Shown: one piece after another, positions 27,599-38,757 of the stretch
Position numbering within the stretch: the stretch's first letter is position 1
Layout: every line of letters begins with the position of its first letter
Notes under the pieces: generated by a model
The model's database searches: none
Seen by the model: only the letters and a program-made list of their open reading frames with translations
What the model was told of the DNA's origin: nothing
Position numbers and translations under genes: made by a program
Source of the DNA: VRUE01 sp963805455
GTDB taxonomy: Bacteria; Actinomycetota; Thermoleophilia; Solirubrobacterales; 70-9
Direction of reading: 5' to 3'
Assembly (NCBI GenBank): GCA_963805455.1
Contig: CAWDUJ010000006.1
Span: forward strand, 1-64,000
DNA length: 64,000 nucleotides

Positions 27599-28413
27599 GC
27601 GGCGCCACCGTCGCCGCCCCGGCGGCCTCGAGCGGAGGCTCGACCCTCTCGACTCAGATCCTCACTCTTGCCCGTCGCGCGGCGCTACGCACCCTGCGCC
27701 AGCCGGCGATGATCTTCCCGAGCCTCGTATTCCCCCTCTTCCTGCTGGCCGTCAACAGCGCCGGGCTCAACGCGGCGACCCAGATCCCCGGCTTCCCGAC
27801 CGACTCCTACCTGACCTTCGTCCTCGCGGTGCCCTTCATCCAGGGGGCCCTTTTCTCGACCATGAACTCCGGCCAGGCGCTCGCCGAAGACATCGAGAAC
27901 GGGTTCTTCAACCGCCTCGCGCTGACGCCGATGCGGGGCTCCTCGCTGATCGCCGGCCAGCTCGGCGGCCTGGTCCTGATCGGCCTGATCCAGGCGTCCG
28001 TCTACCTCGCGGTGGGGCTCGCCGCCGGTGCCCACTTCGAGGCCGGTATCGCGGGCGTCCCGGTTCTGCTCGCGCTCTCCGTCCTGATCTCGATCGGGTT
28101 CGGCGGGATCGGGATGTACATGGCGATCCGCACCGGCTCCGGCGAGGCCGTGCAGGGGATGTTCCCGCTGTTCTTCGTCTTCCTCTTCTTCAGCTCGATC
28201 TCGATGCCCCGGAACCTGATCGAACACGAGTGGTTCCGGACGATCGCGACGATCAACCCCGTCAGCTACCTGATCGAGGGCATCCGCAGCCTCTTCATCT
28301 ATGGCTGGGACGGCGAGGCCCTTGCCCTTGCCTTCGGCATCGCGATCGCCCTGATCGTGATCTCGATCTCGATCGCGTCCCTCGCCCTGCGGGACAGGAT
28401 GGAGCGGACGTGA
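27595..28413 (+). CDS. ABC-2-type permease
   Basis: This 272-residue membrane protein has about six helices and ABC-2 exporter features (RRAALRTLRQPAMIFPSLVF, LAEDIENGFFNRLALTPMRG, INPVSYLIEGIRSLFIYGW). The GTG start overlaps the ATPase stop. It probably pairs with the ATPase and the following permease to export a lipophilic compound or lipid. Confidence 0.9.
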   Translation: MSGATVAAPAASSGGSTLSTQILTLARRAALRTLRQPAMIFPSLVFPLFLLAVNSAGLNAATQIPGFPTDSYLTFVLAVPFIQGALFSTMNSGQALAEDIENGFFNRLALTPMRGSSLIAGQLGGLVLIGLIQASVYLAVGLAAGAHFEAGIAGVPVLLALSVLISIGFGGIGMYMAIRTGSGEAVQGMFPLFFVFLFFSSISMPRNLIEHEWFRTIATINPVSYLIEGIRSLFIYGWDGEALALAFGIAIALIVISISIASLALRDRMERT

Positions 28414-29195
28414 GCGCGGCGGCCGGCGAATACGTCTCGGTGGTCCTCGGGGTCGCCTGGCGCAGCCTCCACCGCGCCTTCACGACCCCGGCGCTGCTGT
28501 TCCCGGCGCTGATCTTCCCCCTCTTCTTCCTCGCCGCCTTCGCCGGCGGCCTCTCGGCGGTCAGCCAGACACCGAGCTTCGCATACCCGGAGGGCTACAC
28601 GACCTTCATCTTCGGCTTCGTCCTTCTCCAGTCCTCGGCCCTGGGCGGGGTCTTCACCGGGTTTTCGGTCGCGGCCGACTTCCAGTTCGGGATGGGGCGG
28701 CGGATGCTGCTCGCGACCCAACACCGAACGGCGATCCTCGTCGGCTACGCGATCACGGCGATAGTCCGCGTCCTCCTCACCTGGACGGTGGTCACCTTCG
28801 TCGCCGTCGTGATCGCCGGCATGGAGGTCGGCGGCAGCGCAGTCGACGTCGTCGTCCTCTACCTGCTCTCGTTGACGATCAACGTCGTCGCCCTGCTCTT
28901 CTCCTGCGGGATCGCGCTGCGCCTCCGCACCCTCCAGGCCGGCCCGTTGATGCAATTCCCGGTCTTCATCCTGCTGTTCCTGACCCCCGTCTACGTTCCC
29001 CAGGCGCTGCTCGCCGGCTGGATCTCCCACGTGGCGAAGGTGAATCCGCTGACCCTCGTCCTCAACACCAACCGCGACCTCCTCGCCGGCCTCTCGGCCG
29101 AGATCCTCGCCGCCTACGCGGTCGCCTTCGGCCTCGTCGCGCTGCTCGGGGTCTGGGCGGTCAGCGGGATGCGCAGGGCGGAGACGGCGGGCTAG
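28410..29195 (+). CDS. ABC-2-type permease, second subunit
   Basis: GTG at 28410 overlaps the first permease stop and gives 261 residues. It is a diverged paralogue of the neighbour (WRSLHRAFTTPALLFPALIFPLFFL, FQFGMGRRMLLATQHR, HVAKVNPLTLVLNTNRDLL) with six predicted helices. Two different half-permeases would make a heterodimeric exporter with the ATPase encoded at 26600. Confidence 0.9.
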   Translation: MSAAAGEYVSVVLGVAWRSLHRAFTTPALLFPALIFPLFFLAAFAGGLSAVSQTPSFAYPEGYTTFIFGFVLLQSSALGGVFTGFSVAADFQFGMGRRMLLATQHRTAILVGYAITAIVRVLLTWTVVTFVAVVIAGMEVGGSAVDVVVLYLLSLTINVVALLFSCGIALRLRTLQAGPLMQFPVFILLFLTPVYVPQALLAGWISHVAKVNPLTLVLNTNRDLLAGLSAEILAAYAVAFGLVALLGVWAVSGMRRAETAG

Positions 29196-29232
29196 CCAGG
29201 GCCGATGGACGCTCGTAGAATCGGAGTCGCCG

Positions 29233-31821
<2,589 letters not shown>

Positions 31822-31851
31822 CTGCTCAACTGTTGTCATTTAGGAGACGCT

Positions 31852-31890
31852 CAGGCCCGGCTGATATTCAGCCCCCGGGACATGGGCCTG
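31852..31890 (+). terminator. two-tier stem-loop after clpB
   Basis: CAGGCCC (31852-31858) pairs with GGGCCTG (31884-31890) and encloses GGCTGA/TCAGCC with a TAT loop. There is no T-run, so this is a weak terminator candidate or processing site. The rest of the 145-nt gap up to 31966 contains nothing else I can identify. Confidence 0.4.
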
Positions 31891-31966
31891 GGAATCACAA
31901 TCCAAGGCCCGGACTACAGGAAAACGGCTGAAATTCCGACTTAAGCTTCCACGGGCCCTAAAACCG

Positions 31967-32923
31967 ATGCAGAAAAGACGCCACATCAACGCCGAACCAG
32001 GAACGGAGCGCCTGCGCTCCTCTGTGGCCGTAGCCACCGAGCCTGTGCGTGCCGCCGCCCACACGGTCGAGGAGCAGGTCGTATGGCGCGGTTCCGACTG
32101 GGCACGCGACCAGGCCGGCCGCAGCGCTGACTGGGCCCGGGACGCGGGCGAGCGGGCCCGGACCAAGTCCGAGTGGGTCAGGTGGCCATTCGAGCGGATC
32201 GCCTGGCTGTTCGAGCGCTGGGTCGTCTGGCCGATTCAGGAGCGGACGTCGATCTCGATCTCCCGCAATGCCCTCGCCGCCGGTGGCCTGGCCGCCCTCG
32301 CGATCGCCCTCATCGCCTTCAGCGTGTTCACCCTCGGCGGCGATCGCGGCAGCCCCGACACGGTCATCGCCGCGGCCCCCGCATCCTCCCCGGCACCGAC
32401 TCCGGTGCCCGTGGCCGAAACTCCTGCCGAACCCGTTCTGCGCGGCGCGACGCCGTCGTTCGACCTCGCCAGCGGGGTCGGCGTCGCCGATTCCTCCGAA
32501 GGCGAAGATGGGTCGATTGCCAGCGGTACCAGCGCCGGAGCAACGACCCTGGAAGGTGAATCCGGCGCCAGCACCTCGAGCAATGACCCGGTCCCGGCCG
32601 GCCCGACCGCGATGAAGGTGGCGCGCCGCTTCGCCGAGGCATTCGTCTTCTACGAGGTCGGCGAAAAGCCGGACCGGACCGAAGCGATCTTCGGCGAAAC
32701 CACGAGCCCCCGACTCTCGAAGGCTCTCGAGGAACGGCCGCCGCGCCAGCCGGCCGGGGTCGACGTCCCCCAGGCCCGCGTCCTCAACCTCGTGCCGGGA
32801 CCCCGCAGCGGCTCGGCCTACACGGTCAGCGCCTCGCTGCTGCGCCTCGGAGTCACCAGCGAGCTCCGGCTCGAGATCGAACAGGTCAACGGTGACTGGG
32901 TCGTCACCGACGTGAGGGGATGA
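31967..32923 (+). CDS. single-pass membrane protein of unknown function
   Basis: The 318-residue protein has a cytoplasmic N-terminus with amphipathic WARD repeats (SDWARDQAGRSADWARDAGE). One membrane helix follows near residue 105 (ALAAGGLAALAIALIAFSVF), then a Pro/Ala/Ser-rich extracellular linker, and a C-terminal domain of about 110 residues (TAMKVARRFAEAFVFYEVGE to DWVVTDVRG). The C-terminal part looks like an NTF2-like or conjugation-type TcpC fold, which I cannot confirm. The stop overlaps the start of the cell-wall hydrolase gene, suggesting a joint role at the envelope. Confidence 0.8.
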   Translation: MQKRRHINAEPGTERLRSSVAVATEPVRAAAHTVEEQVVWRGSDWARDQAGRSADWARDAGERARTKSEWVRWPFERIAWLFERWVVWPIQERTSISISRNALAAGGLAALAIALIAFSVFTLGGDRGSPDTVIAAAPASSPAPTPVPVAETPAEPVLRGATPSFDLASGVGVADSSEGEDGSIASGTSAGATTLEGESGASTSSNDPVPAGPTAMKVARRFAEAFVFYEVGEKPDRTEAIFGETTSPRLSKALEERPPRQPAGVDVPQARVLNLVPGPRSGSAYTVSASLLRLGVTSELRLEIEQVNGDWVVTDVRG

Positions 32924-34627
32924 TGAAGCGCCTCTACGGAATCCTGATGGTCGCGGTGATGGTGCTGGTCCCCACCGCGGCGACCGCGCTGGCCGAAGGC
33001 CCGCCCGAAGATCCGGCGAGCCAGACCGCGGCCCCCGCCCCGGCCCCGGTTGTGCCGGCCCCCGTCGCGACCCCGGCCCCGGTTGCCGAACCGGCTCCGG
33101 CGCCCGCGGTCACCCCGTCCCCGCAGCCCGCCCTCAAGCAGGGAGCCTCGCTCTCGGCCCCGCCGGTTCCGGCCGAGGAAGGCGGCGGAGTCACCGCGCG
33201 GCCGAAGCAGACGAGCCAGCCCGAGCCCGACAAGGGATCCGAAAACTCGAAGGAAGAGAGAAGGCGAAGGCGAAGAAAAGGGCGGCGGGACGGCGACCGC
33301 GCCTCCCTCGGCCTTCTCGATTCCCTCGATCCCGAGCTCGAGCTGCGCCTCGAGTGGAATCCCGGCGGTGCTGCTCCCCATCTACCAGCGCGCCTCCGAC
33401 GCCTACGGCCTCGGCCCCCAGGGCGCGAGTGTGCTGGCGGCGATCAACCTCGTCGAGACCGCCTTCGGCACCAACACCAACATCTCCTCGGCGGGCGCGA
33501 TCGGGTGGATGCAGTTCATGCCGGAAACCTGGCAGACCTACGGCGTCGACGCCAACGGCGACGGGACCCGCGACCCCTACGACCCCGAAGACGCGATCTT
33601 CGCCGCCGCCAGCTACCTCAAGGCGGCCGGGATGCCGACGGACACCTATGGCGCGATCTACTCCTACAACCACGCCGACTGGTACGTCGCCGAGGTCCTC
33701 TCCAACGCTGAATGCTTCGGGCGGATGGGCGGCTCCGTCGCCGGTGGATTCGAACTCGCGCCAAAGCTCGAAGTCCTCGAATGCGACGCCGCGAAGCCAT
33801 GGCGCAAGCGAATCCCGCCCGCCTACCTCAACGCCTTCGAGACCGCCGCCGCGCGCTACGGCCTCGGTGAGCACGGTGTCTGGGCGCTGGCCTCGGTCGG
33901 CCTCCTCGAGTCCGACTTCGGACGCGGGATGAGCAAGGAGGAAATGGAAACCAGCGGCCCGCTCGGGCTCGACGGCACCGAGTGGACCAGCTTTGCGGTC
34001 GACGGCGACGGCGACGGCAAGATCAACCACGCGGACCCCGCCGACTCGGCGGCGACACTGGCGCGGATGATCTGGTCGCGCGGAGGCCTCCGCGCCGGGC
34101 TCTTCAGCCACAACCAGGCCGAGTGGTATGTCGAGGCGGTCCTCGCCGAGGCCGAAAAGCTCGAAGGCCACTGCAAGAAGAGCACGGTCGAATGGTCGCT
34201 CTCGCTACCCAACGTCGTGATCGCGCCGATCAACTGGAACAACCTCACCCTCTCCAACGAACTGGAGAAGGAAGACCTCGAACAGGGGCGGATCGACTCG
34301 CGGATCGTCGGACTGATCGGGGCGATCACCCAGACCCACGAAATCACGATCTCGGCCCTGCGCTCCGACCACTCGATGACGACGACCGAAGGCTACGTCT
34401 CCAACCACTACTACGGCCGGGCGATGGACATCGCCGTGGTCGATGGCGTCTCCTGCACCGACACCGCGCCGACCGCGCCCTGCGGCGAACTCGCCACCAC
34501 CCTCTCCCAGCTGCCGCCTCCGGCGATGCCGACCGAGCTGATCTACTGCTATGACGTCGACGGCCCGGGCCCGGCCTTCGCCCGCAGCGACCACTGCGAC
34601 CACGTCCACGTGGGATATGACGGTTGA
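32920..34627 (+). CDS. secreted peptidoglycan hydrolase: two lytic-transglycosylase-like domains plus M15-like peptidase domain (frameshifted)
   Basis: ATG at 32920 starts a signal peptide (LYGILMVAVMVLVPTAATALA) and a Pro/Ala-rich linker. The catalytic part is in the +1 frame, so at least one indel lies in the purine-rich stretch 33250-33300; without it the protein would be about 568 residues. Domain 1 is MltB/SLT-like (NLVETAFG, SAGAIGWMQFMPETWQ). Domain 2 is a second copy (GLLESDFG, TSGPLGLDG). Domain 3 resembles M15 peptidases: SNHYYGRAMDIAVVDG and SDHCDHVHVG. It would cut glycan strands and perhaps peptide cross-links. Confidence 0.82.
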
Positions 34628-34632
34628 GTGTC

Positions 34633-34725
34633 GGGGTGGGGCTCCCTTCCGGGAACCCGCGTCGACAGCGGCTCTTGATTCGGTAGCGCGGTGGCTCACA
34701 AGTTCCCGGAAATGAGCCCCACCCC
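34633..34725. repeat. long imperfect inverted repeat
   Basis: Arms 34633-34656 and 34702-34725 are complementary at 22 of 24 positions (GGGGTGGGGCTC... against ...GAGCCCCACCCC). The 45-nt loop contains a small CCGC/GCGG hairpin. There is no T-run after the right arm. The element lies 6 nt after the stop of the cell-wall hydrolase. It could act as a terminator or processing site, or belong to the palindromic elements found elsewhere in the window. Confidence 0.65.
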
Positions 34726-34731
34726 AATAGC

Positions 34732-34767
34732 GGCTGAGTCCCGGAGCGGAGCCTCGACTCTGTAGCC
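34732..34767 (+). repeat. small palindrome with CCCGGA/GCGGAG core
   Basis: GAGTC (34736-34740) pairs with GACTC (34756-34760), with outer pairs GGCT/AGCC. The loop reads CCGGAGCGGAGCCTC, so with the arm's last C it gives CCCGGA-GCGGAG, a shortened form of the 20-nt core found at 24514 and 55470. The relation is a judgement by eye. It lies upstream of the GYD gene. Confidence 0.4.
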
Positions 34768-34804
34768 ACTAACGTAGGGACGGACCCCGCGAGAGGAGAT
34801 GGCT

Positions 34805-35086
34805 ATGCCCACCTACGTGATGCTCACCAACCTGACCGCCGACGGCATTCGCACCCTGAAGAACAACCCCGGCCGCGTCGCCGAGGTGAATCGGGAGGTC
34901 GAACAGATCGGGGCCAAGGTCGTGGCGCAGTACGCGACGCTCGGCCAGTATGACTTCATCACCGTCGTCGAGGCTCCTGACGACAAAACGATGGCGAAGG
35001 TCTCGGTTGAGCTCGGCTCGCGGGGGACGATGACGAGCCAGACGCTCGCGGCGATGCCGGCCGAGGACCTGGCCTCCTCGCTTTGA
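34805..35086 (+). CDS. GYD-domain protein
   Basis: The ATG at 34805 (MPTYVMLTNLTADGIRTLK) is preferred to the ATG at 34799 because GAGAGGAG lies 6 nt before it. The 93-residue product is a ferredoxin-like alpha/beta domain of the GYD family (VVAQYATLGQYDFITVVEAP, with GQYD as the family motif). The function of GYD proteins is unknown. It sits 10 nt upstream of purD and is likely cotranscribed with it. Confidence 0.88.
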   Translation: MPTYVMLTNLTADGIRTLKNNPGRVAEVNREVEQIGAKVVAQYATLGQYDFITVVEAPDDKTMAKVSVELGSRGTMTSQTLAAMPAEDLASSL

Positions 35087-35096
35087 GGGAGCAGAG

Positions 35097-36374
35097 TTGA
35101 GGGTCCTCGTCGCCGGCGGCGGCGGCCGCGAGCACGCGATCGTCCGCGCCCTGGCCCGCTCGCCGCACGCGCCCGAGCTGCTCTGCGCGCCCGGCAACGC
35201 CGGTATCGCCGCCGACGCCGAATGCCTGCCCGACGTCGGAGCCGAGGAAGTCGGCGCGCTCGTCGATACCGCCCGCGATCTCGCCGTCGACCTGGTGATT
35301 GTCGGCCCCGAGGCGCCGCTGGTCGCGGGCGCGGTCGACGCCCTCGAGGAATACGGGATCCGGGCCTTCGGCCCGAGCGCGGCCGCCGCCGAGCTGGAGG
35401 GATCAAAGGCGTTCGCGAAGGCGCTGATGAAGGAGGCCGAGGTGCCGACCGCCGCCCACGTCCTGCTCCGGAGCCGCGAGGAGGCGGCCGAGCAGCTGGC
35501 GCAAGCCTCCTACCCGGTGGTGCTGAAGGCAGACGGGCTGGCGGCGGGCAAGGGGGTGATCCTCTGCGCGACCGAGGCCGAGGCGCTCGAGGCCGCGGAT
35601 GTCTTCTTCACCGAGCAGCGCTTCGGCGAGACGGTGGTCGTTCTCGAGGAGTTCCTCGAGGGCGAGGAGCTCTCGATGCTGGCGATCTGCGACGGCGAGA
35701 ACGTCGTTCCACTCGCGCCCGCCCAGGACTACAAGCGGATCCACGACGGCGACGAGGGGCCGAACACGGGCGGCATGGGCAGTTACTCGCCGGTGCCCGG
35801 CTTCGGGCCCGAAGAGGTCGAGGAGATCCTCGCCAGCGTGCACCGGCCGGTGGTCGCGGCGATGGCGGAGCGGGGCCTTCCTTTCTCCGGCGTCCTCTAC
35901 GCCGGGCTGATGATCGGGCCGGAGGGGCCGAGGGTGCTCGAGTTCAACGTGCGCTTCGGCGACCCGGAGACGCAGGCCGTTCTGCCGCGGCTGCGCTCCG
36001 ACCTGCTCGAGCTCTGCCTCGCGGCGCGGGAGCCGGGCGGCCTGGCCGAAATCGAGGCCGAGTTCGACGAGGACTGGGCGGTGACCCTGGTCCTCGCCTC
36101 CGCCGGGTACCCGGCGTCCTCCTCGAAGGGCGACGTGATCGAGGGACTCGATGAGGCGGCCGCGATCGCGGAGGTGACCCACGCCGGCACCGCCCGGCGC
36201 GGCGGCGATGTCGTCACCGCGGGCGGGCGGGTGTTGAATGTCACCGGCATCGGCCCGACGCCGGCCGAGGCCCGCGATCGTGCATACGATGCCGCCCGGC
36301 GGATCTCGTTCGATGGAATGCAGATCCGAACCGACATCGCCGCCCGCGCCGTAGAGCGCGTTCCCAGCACCTGA
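35097..36374 (+). CDS. purD: phosphoribosylamine-glycine ligase
   Basis: TTG at 35097, preceded by GGGAGCAGAG, gives 425 residues. The N-terminal VLVAGGGGREHAIV, the ATP-grasp segments VVLKADGLAAGKGVIL and the GGMGSYSPVPG loop are diagnostic. It ligates glycine to phosphoribosylamine, step 2 of purine synthesis. It starts the purine cluster here and is followed 14 nt later by purE. Confidence 0.97.
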   Translation: MRVLVAGGGGREHAIVRALARSPHAPELLCAPGNAGIAADAECLPDVGAEEVGALVDTARDLAVDLVIVGPEAPLVAGAVDALEEYGIRAFGPSAAAAELEGSKAFAKALMKEAEVPTAAHVLLRSREEAAEQLAQASYPVVLKADGLAAGKGVILCATEAEALEAADVFFTEQRFGETVVVLEEFLEGEELSMLAICDGENVVPLAPAQDYKRIHDGDEGPNTGGMGSYSPVPGFGPEEVEEILASVHRPVVAAMAERGLPFSGVLYAGLMIGPEGPRVLEFNVRFGDPETQAVLPRLRSDLLELCLAAREPGGLAEIEAEFDEDWAVTLVLASAGYPASSSKGDVIEGLDEAAAIAEVTHAGTARRGGDVVTAGGRVLNVTGIGPTPAEARDRAYDAARRISFDGMQIRTDIAARAVERVPST

Positions 36375-36388
36375 ACCGAGAGGAAGTG

Positions 36389-36871
36389 ATGAGCGAGATC
36401 TCAGAGGATCCCCAGCCGGCCGAGGCGACCGTGATGCCGGCGGTCGAGGAGGCGTTCGAGGAGATCAACGTCGACGAGCCCCTGGTCGGGATCATCATGG
36501 GCTCGAAGAACGACAAGCCGAAGATGCAGCCCGCGGGGGCGGCGCTGCACGACGCGGGCATCCGCTACGAGGTCCGGGTGATGAGCGCCCACCGCGACCC
36601 CGAACTGGTCAGCGAGTACTGCACCAATGCCCGGATGCGAGGCCTGAAGGTGATCATCGCCGGAGCCGGGATGTCGGCGGCACTGCCCGGAGTCGCCGCC
36701 GCCCACACCGATCTGCCGGTGGTCGGCGTGCCGATCCTCGGCAAGAGCCTCGGCGGGCTCGACGCGCTGCTCTCCGCCGTCCAGATGCCCCCGGGCGTGC
36801 CTGTCGCCTGCGTCGCCGTCGACGGCGCAAAAAACGCGGGGCTGTTGGCGGTCCGCATCATCAATGCGTAG
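36389..36871 (+). CDS. purE: N5-carboxyaminoimidazole ribonucleotide mutase
   Basis: ATG at 36389 after GAGAGGAAG gives 160 residues. VGIIMGSKNDKPKM is the class I PurE start, SAHRDPELV holds the catalytic His, and GAGMSAALPGVAAAHTDLPV follows. An extra acidic leader of about 28 residues precedes the domain. The partner purK is not in this window, so it must lie elsewhere or be missing. Confidence 0.95.
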   Translation: MSEISEDPQPAEATVMPAVEEAFEEINVDEPLVGIIMGSKNDKPKMQPAGAALHDAGIRYEVRVMSAHRDPELVSEYCTNARMRGLKVIIAGAGMSAALPGVAAAHTDLPVVGVPILGKSLGGLDALLSAVQMPPGVPVACVAVDGAKNAGLLAVRIINA

Positions 36872-36885
36872 ACGGCGTTCACCGG

Positions 36886-36968
36886 GTTTGGATGGGGTTT
36901 CGCATGCCCCTCCCCAGGCCGCGTTCGCGGGAGTTCCTGGAGAGGGGCATACAAAACCCCTCCCAACG
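36886..36968. repeat. long inverted repeat 1 between purE and purB
   Basis: The left arm (about 36886-36918) and right arm (about 36936-36968) are complementary at roughly 27 of 34 positions. The best block is ATGCCCCT against AGGGGCAT, then CCAGG/CCTGG next to the loop. The 17-nt loop CCGCGTTCGCGGGAGTT recurs in inverted orientation in the third hairpin (37098-37122). It starts 15 nt after the purE stop. Confidence 0.7.
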
Positions 36969-36971
36969 CAG

Positions 36972-37049
36972 CGCACCCACGTCCGACAGCGAGCTGCCGC
37001 CCGCCCTCATGCCCGCGAAGCTTGCGATATCTCGGGGCGGGTGGGTGCG
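36972..37049. repeat. inverted repeat 2 between purE and purB
   Basis: CGCACCCAC (36972-36980) pairs perfectly with GTGGGTGCG (37041-37049), with GC-rich inner segments (GCCGCCCGCCC and GGGGCGGGT) that could extend the fold. It is the middle of three consecutive hairpins that fill almost the whole 297-nt gap; no coding frame here looks real. Confidence 0.55.
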
Positions 37050-37080
37050 ATCCTCGATTCTTCGCCGCGGGCGGAAGTGG

Positions 37081-37150
37081 CATCTGATCTCCCATCGATC
37101 GAACTCCCGCGAATGCGGCGAGCGATGGGAGATCAGATGGCTTTTTCTCC
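37081..37150 (+). terminator. 17-bp perfect stem-loop with T-run upstream of purB (attenuator candidate)
   Basis: CATCTGATCTCCCATCG (37081-37097) pairs without mismatch with 37123-37139, around a 25-nt loop, and is followed directly by GGCTTTTTCTCC. On the plus strand this is a strong intrinsic-terminator shape placed inside the purine cluster, 19 nt before the purB start. It could attenuate transcription into purB. The SD AAGGAG of purB also sits in a small CTCCT/AGGAG hairpin just downstream. The loop holds the inverted copy of the core in hairpin 1. Confidence 0.65.
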
Positions 37151-37168
37151 CTCCTGCAAGGAGATCCG

Positions 37169-38449
37169 ATGATCGCCCGCTACACCCGCCCCGAGATCGG
37201 GGAGGTCTGGTCCCAGGAGCGCAAGCTCGAGTGCTGGCTCGAGGTCGAGCTGGCGGCGACGGAGGCCTGGGCGGAGGAGGGGGTCGTCCCCGAGGAGGCG
37301 GCGCGGGCCTGCCGTGAGAACGCCTCGTTCACGGTCGAGGCCGTCAACGAGCGTGAGAAGGTCACCGACCACGACGTCGCCGCCTTCGTCGACGTCGTCG
37401 CCGCGTCGGTCGGCGGGCACGGCCGCTGGATCCACTACGGCCTCACCTCCTCCGACGTCCTCGACACCGCCCTCGCCCTGCAGCTCCAGCAGGCGGGAAC
37501 GGTCCTGCTCTCCAGCGCCCGCGCCTACCGCGATGCCCTGGTCCAGCGTGCGATCGAGCAGCGCGACACCCTCTGCGTCGGCCGCACCCACGGCGTCCAC
37601 GCCGAGCCGACGACGTTCGGGCTCCGGCTCGCCGGGTTCGCCTTCGAGGCCGACCGCAACCTGCAGCGGCTCGAGAACGCCTTCGAGCAGCTCGCCTACG
37701 GCAAGCTCTCGGGCGCGGTCGGGACCTACGCCTCGGTGCCCCCCGCGATCGAGGCCCGGGTGATGAAGCGGCTGGGCCTGAAGCGCGAGGACGTCGCCAC
37801 CCAGGTCATCCCCCGCGACCGGCACGCCGTCCTCACCTCACGGATCGCGATCGCCGGCGGCGGCCTCGAGCGCTTCGCGACCGAGGTCCGCAACCTGCAG
37901 CGGACCGAGGTCCGCGAGGTCGAGGAGCCATTCGCAGCCGGCCAGAAGGGCTCCTCGGCGATGCCCCACAAGCGCAACCCGATCCGGACCGAGCGGATCA
38001 CCGGCCTCTCCCGCGTCCTCCGCGGCTACGCCCAGGCCGGGCTCGAGAACATCGCTCTCTGGCACGAGCGCGACATCTCCCACTCCGGCGCGGAGAGGGT
38101 GATCCTGCCCGACTCGACGATCGGCCTCGACTACATCCAGGACCTGGCGGCGGGCGTCGCCGCCGGGATGACGATCAATGCCGAGCGGATGCGGGAGAAC
38201 CTCGCCCACACCCACGGCGCGCTGTTCAGCCAACGGGCGCTGACCGCGCTGGTCGACTCGGGAATGACCCGCGACGATGCCTATCGGGTGGTCCAGGAGA
38301 ACGCGCAGCGGGCCTGGGACACCGGGACCGAGTTCCGCGACCTGCTCGCCGAGGCGGCCCCCGACCTCGACCTCGACGCCGTCTTCGACTACGGCGCCTA
38401 CCTGACCCACATACCGGAGATCTTCGAGCGGCTCGAGGCCCTTCGTTAG
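37169..38449 (+). CDS. purB: adenylosuccinate lyase
   Basis: ATG at 37169 after AAGGAG gives 426 residues. HYGLTSSDVLDTA, GRTHGVHAEPTTFG and the fumarase/ASL signature SSAMPHKRNPI are present. It acts twice: in SAICAR cleavage and in AMP formation from adenylosuccinate. It is separated from purE by three hairpins, suggesting separate control. Confidence 0.97.
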   Translation: MIARYTRPEIGEVWSQERKLECWLEVELAATEAWAEEGVVPEEAARACRENASFTVEAVNEREKVTDHDVAAFVDVVAASVGGHGRWIHYGLTSSDVLDTALALQLQQAGTVLLSSARAYRDALVQRAIEQRDTLCVGRTHGVHAEPTTFGLRLAGFAFEADRNLQRLENAFEQLAYGKLSGAVGTYASVPPAIEARVMKRLGLKREDVATQVIPRDRHAVLTSRIAIAGGGLERFATEVRNLQRTEVREVEEPFAAGQKGSSAMPHKRNPIRTERITGLSRVLRGYAQAGLENIALWHERDISHSGAERVILPDSTIGLDYIQDLAAGVAAGMTINAERMRENLAHTHGALFSQRALTALVDSGMTRDDAYRVVQENAQRAWDTGTEFRDLLAEAAPDLDLDAVFDYGAYLTHIPEIFERLEALR

Positions 38450-38460
38450 GGTTCGCCTCC

Positions 38461-38757
38461 GTGGTCCTCTACACATGCGGACAGAAGAAGTCGATGGGCC
38501 GTCTCGGCCATCCCTGCGGCAGGGCGGCCCGAGCCCTCGACGAGGCCGGCTACGAGTACGAGCTGAAGGTCGTCGGCGGCTACCGGATGATGCCCTGGAC
38601 CTGGGGCAGCCGCGGTGACGAGAGGGCCGAAGTGAGGGAGCTGAGCGGCACCAACGAGGTGCCGATCCTCGTCCTCGACGACGGTGAGGTGATCTCCGGC
38701 TCGGGCGTGATCGCGCGCTGGGCCAAGGAGCACCCGGCGTCGAGAGTGGCCCCCTAG
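38461..38757 (+). CDS. glutaredoxin/GST-N-like small protein
   Basis: GTG at 38461 gives a 98-residue thioredoxin-fold protein (VVLYTCGQKKSMG, RAARALDEAGYEYELKVVGG, NEVPILVLDDGEVISGSGVI). The first Cys is followed by a non-canonical spacing (C-x11-C) rather than CxxC. It resembles the N-terminal domain of glutathione S-transferases; the partner thiol is unknown. It ends by overlapping the tail of the convergent P450 gene by 4 nt. Confidence 0.8.
   Translation: MVLYTCGQKKSMGRLGHPCGRAARALDEAGYEYELKVVGGYRMMPWTWGSRGDERAEVRELSGTNEVPILVLDDGEVISGSGVIARWAKEHPASRVAP

Noticed and set aside
36864..37168. Small ORFs in the purE-purB gap
   Set aside because: They run through three inverted repeats, lack SD sites and resemble no protein.
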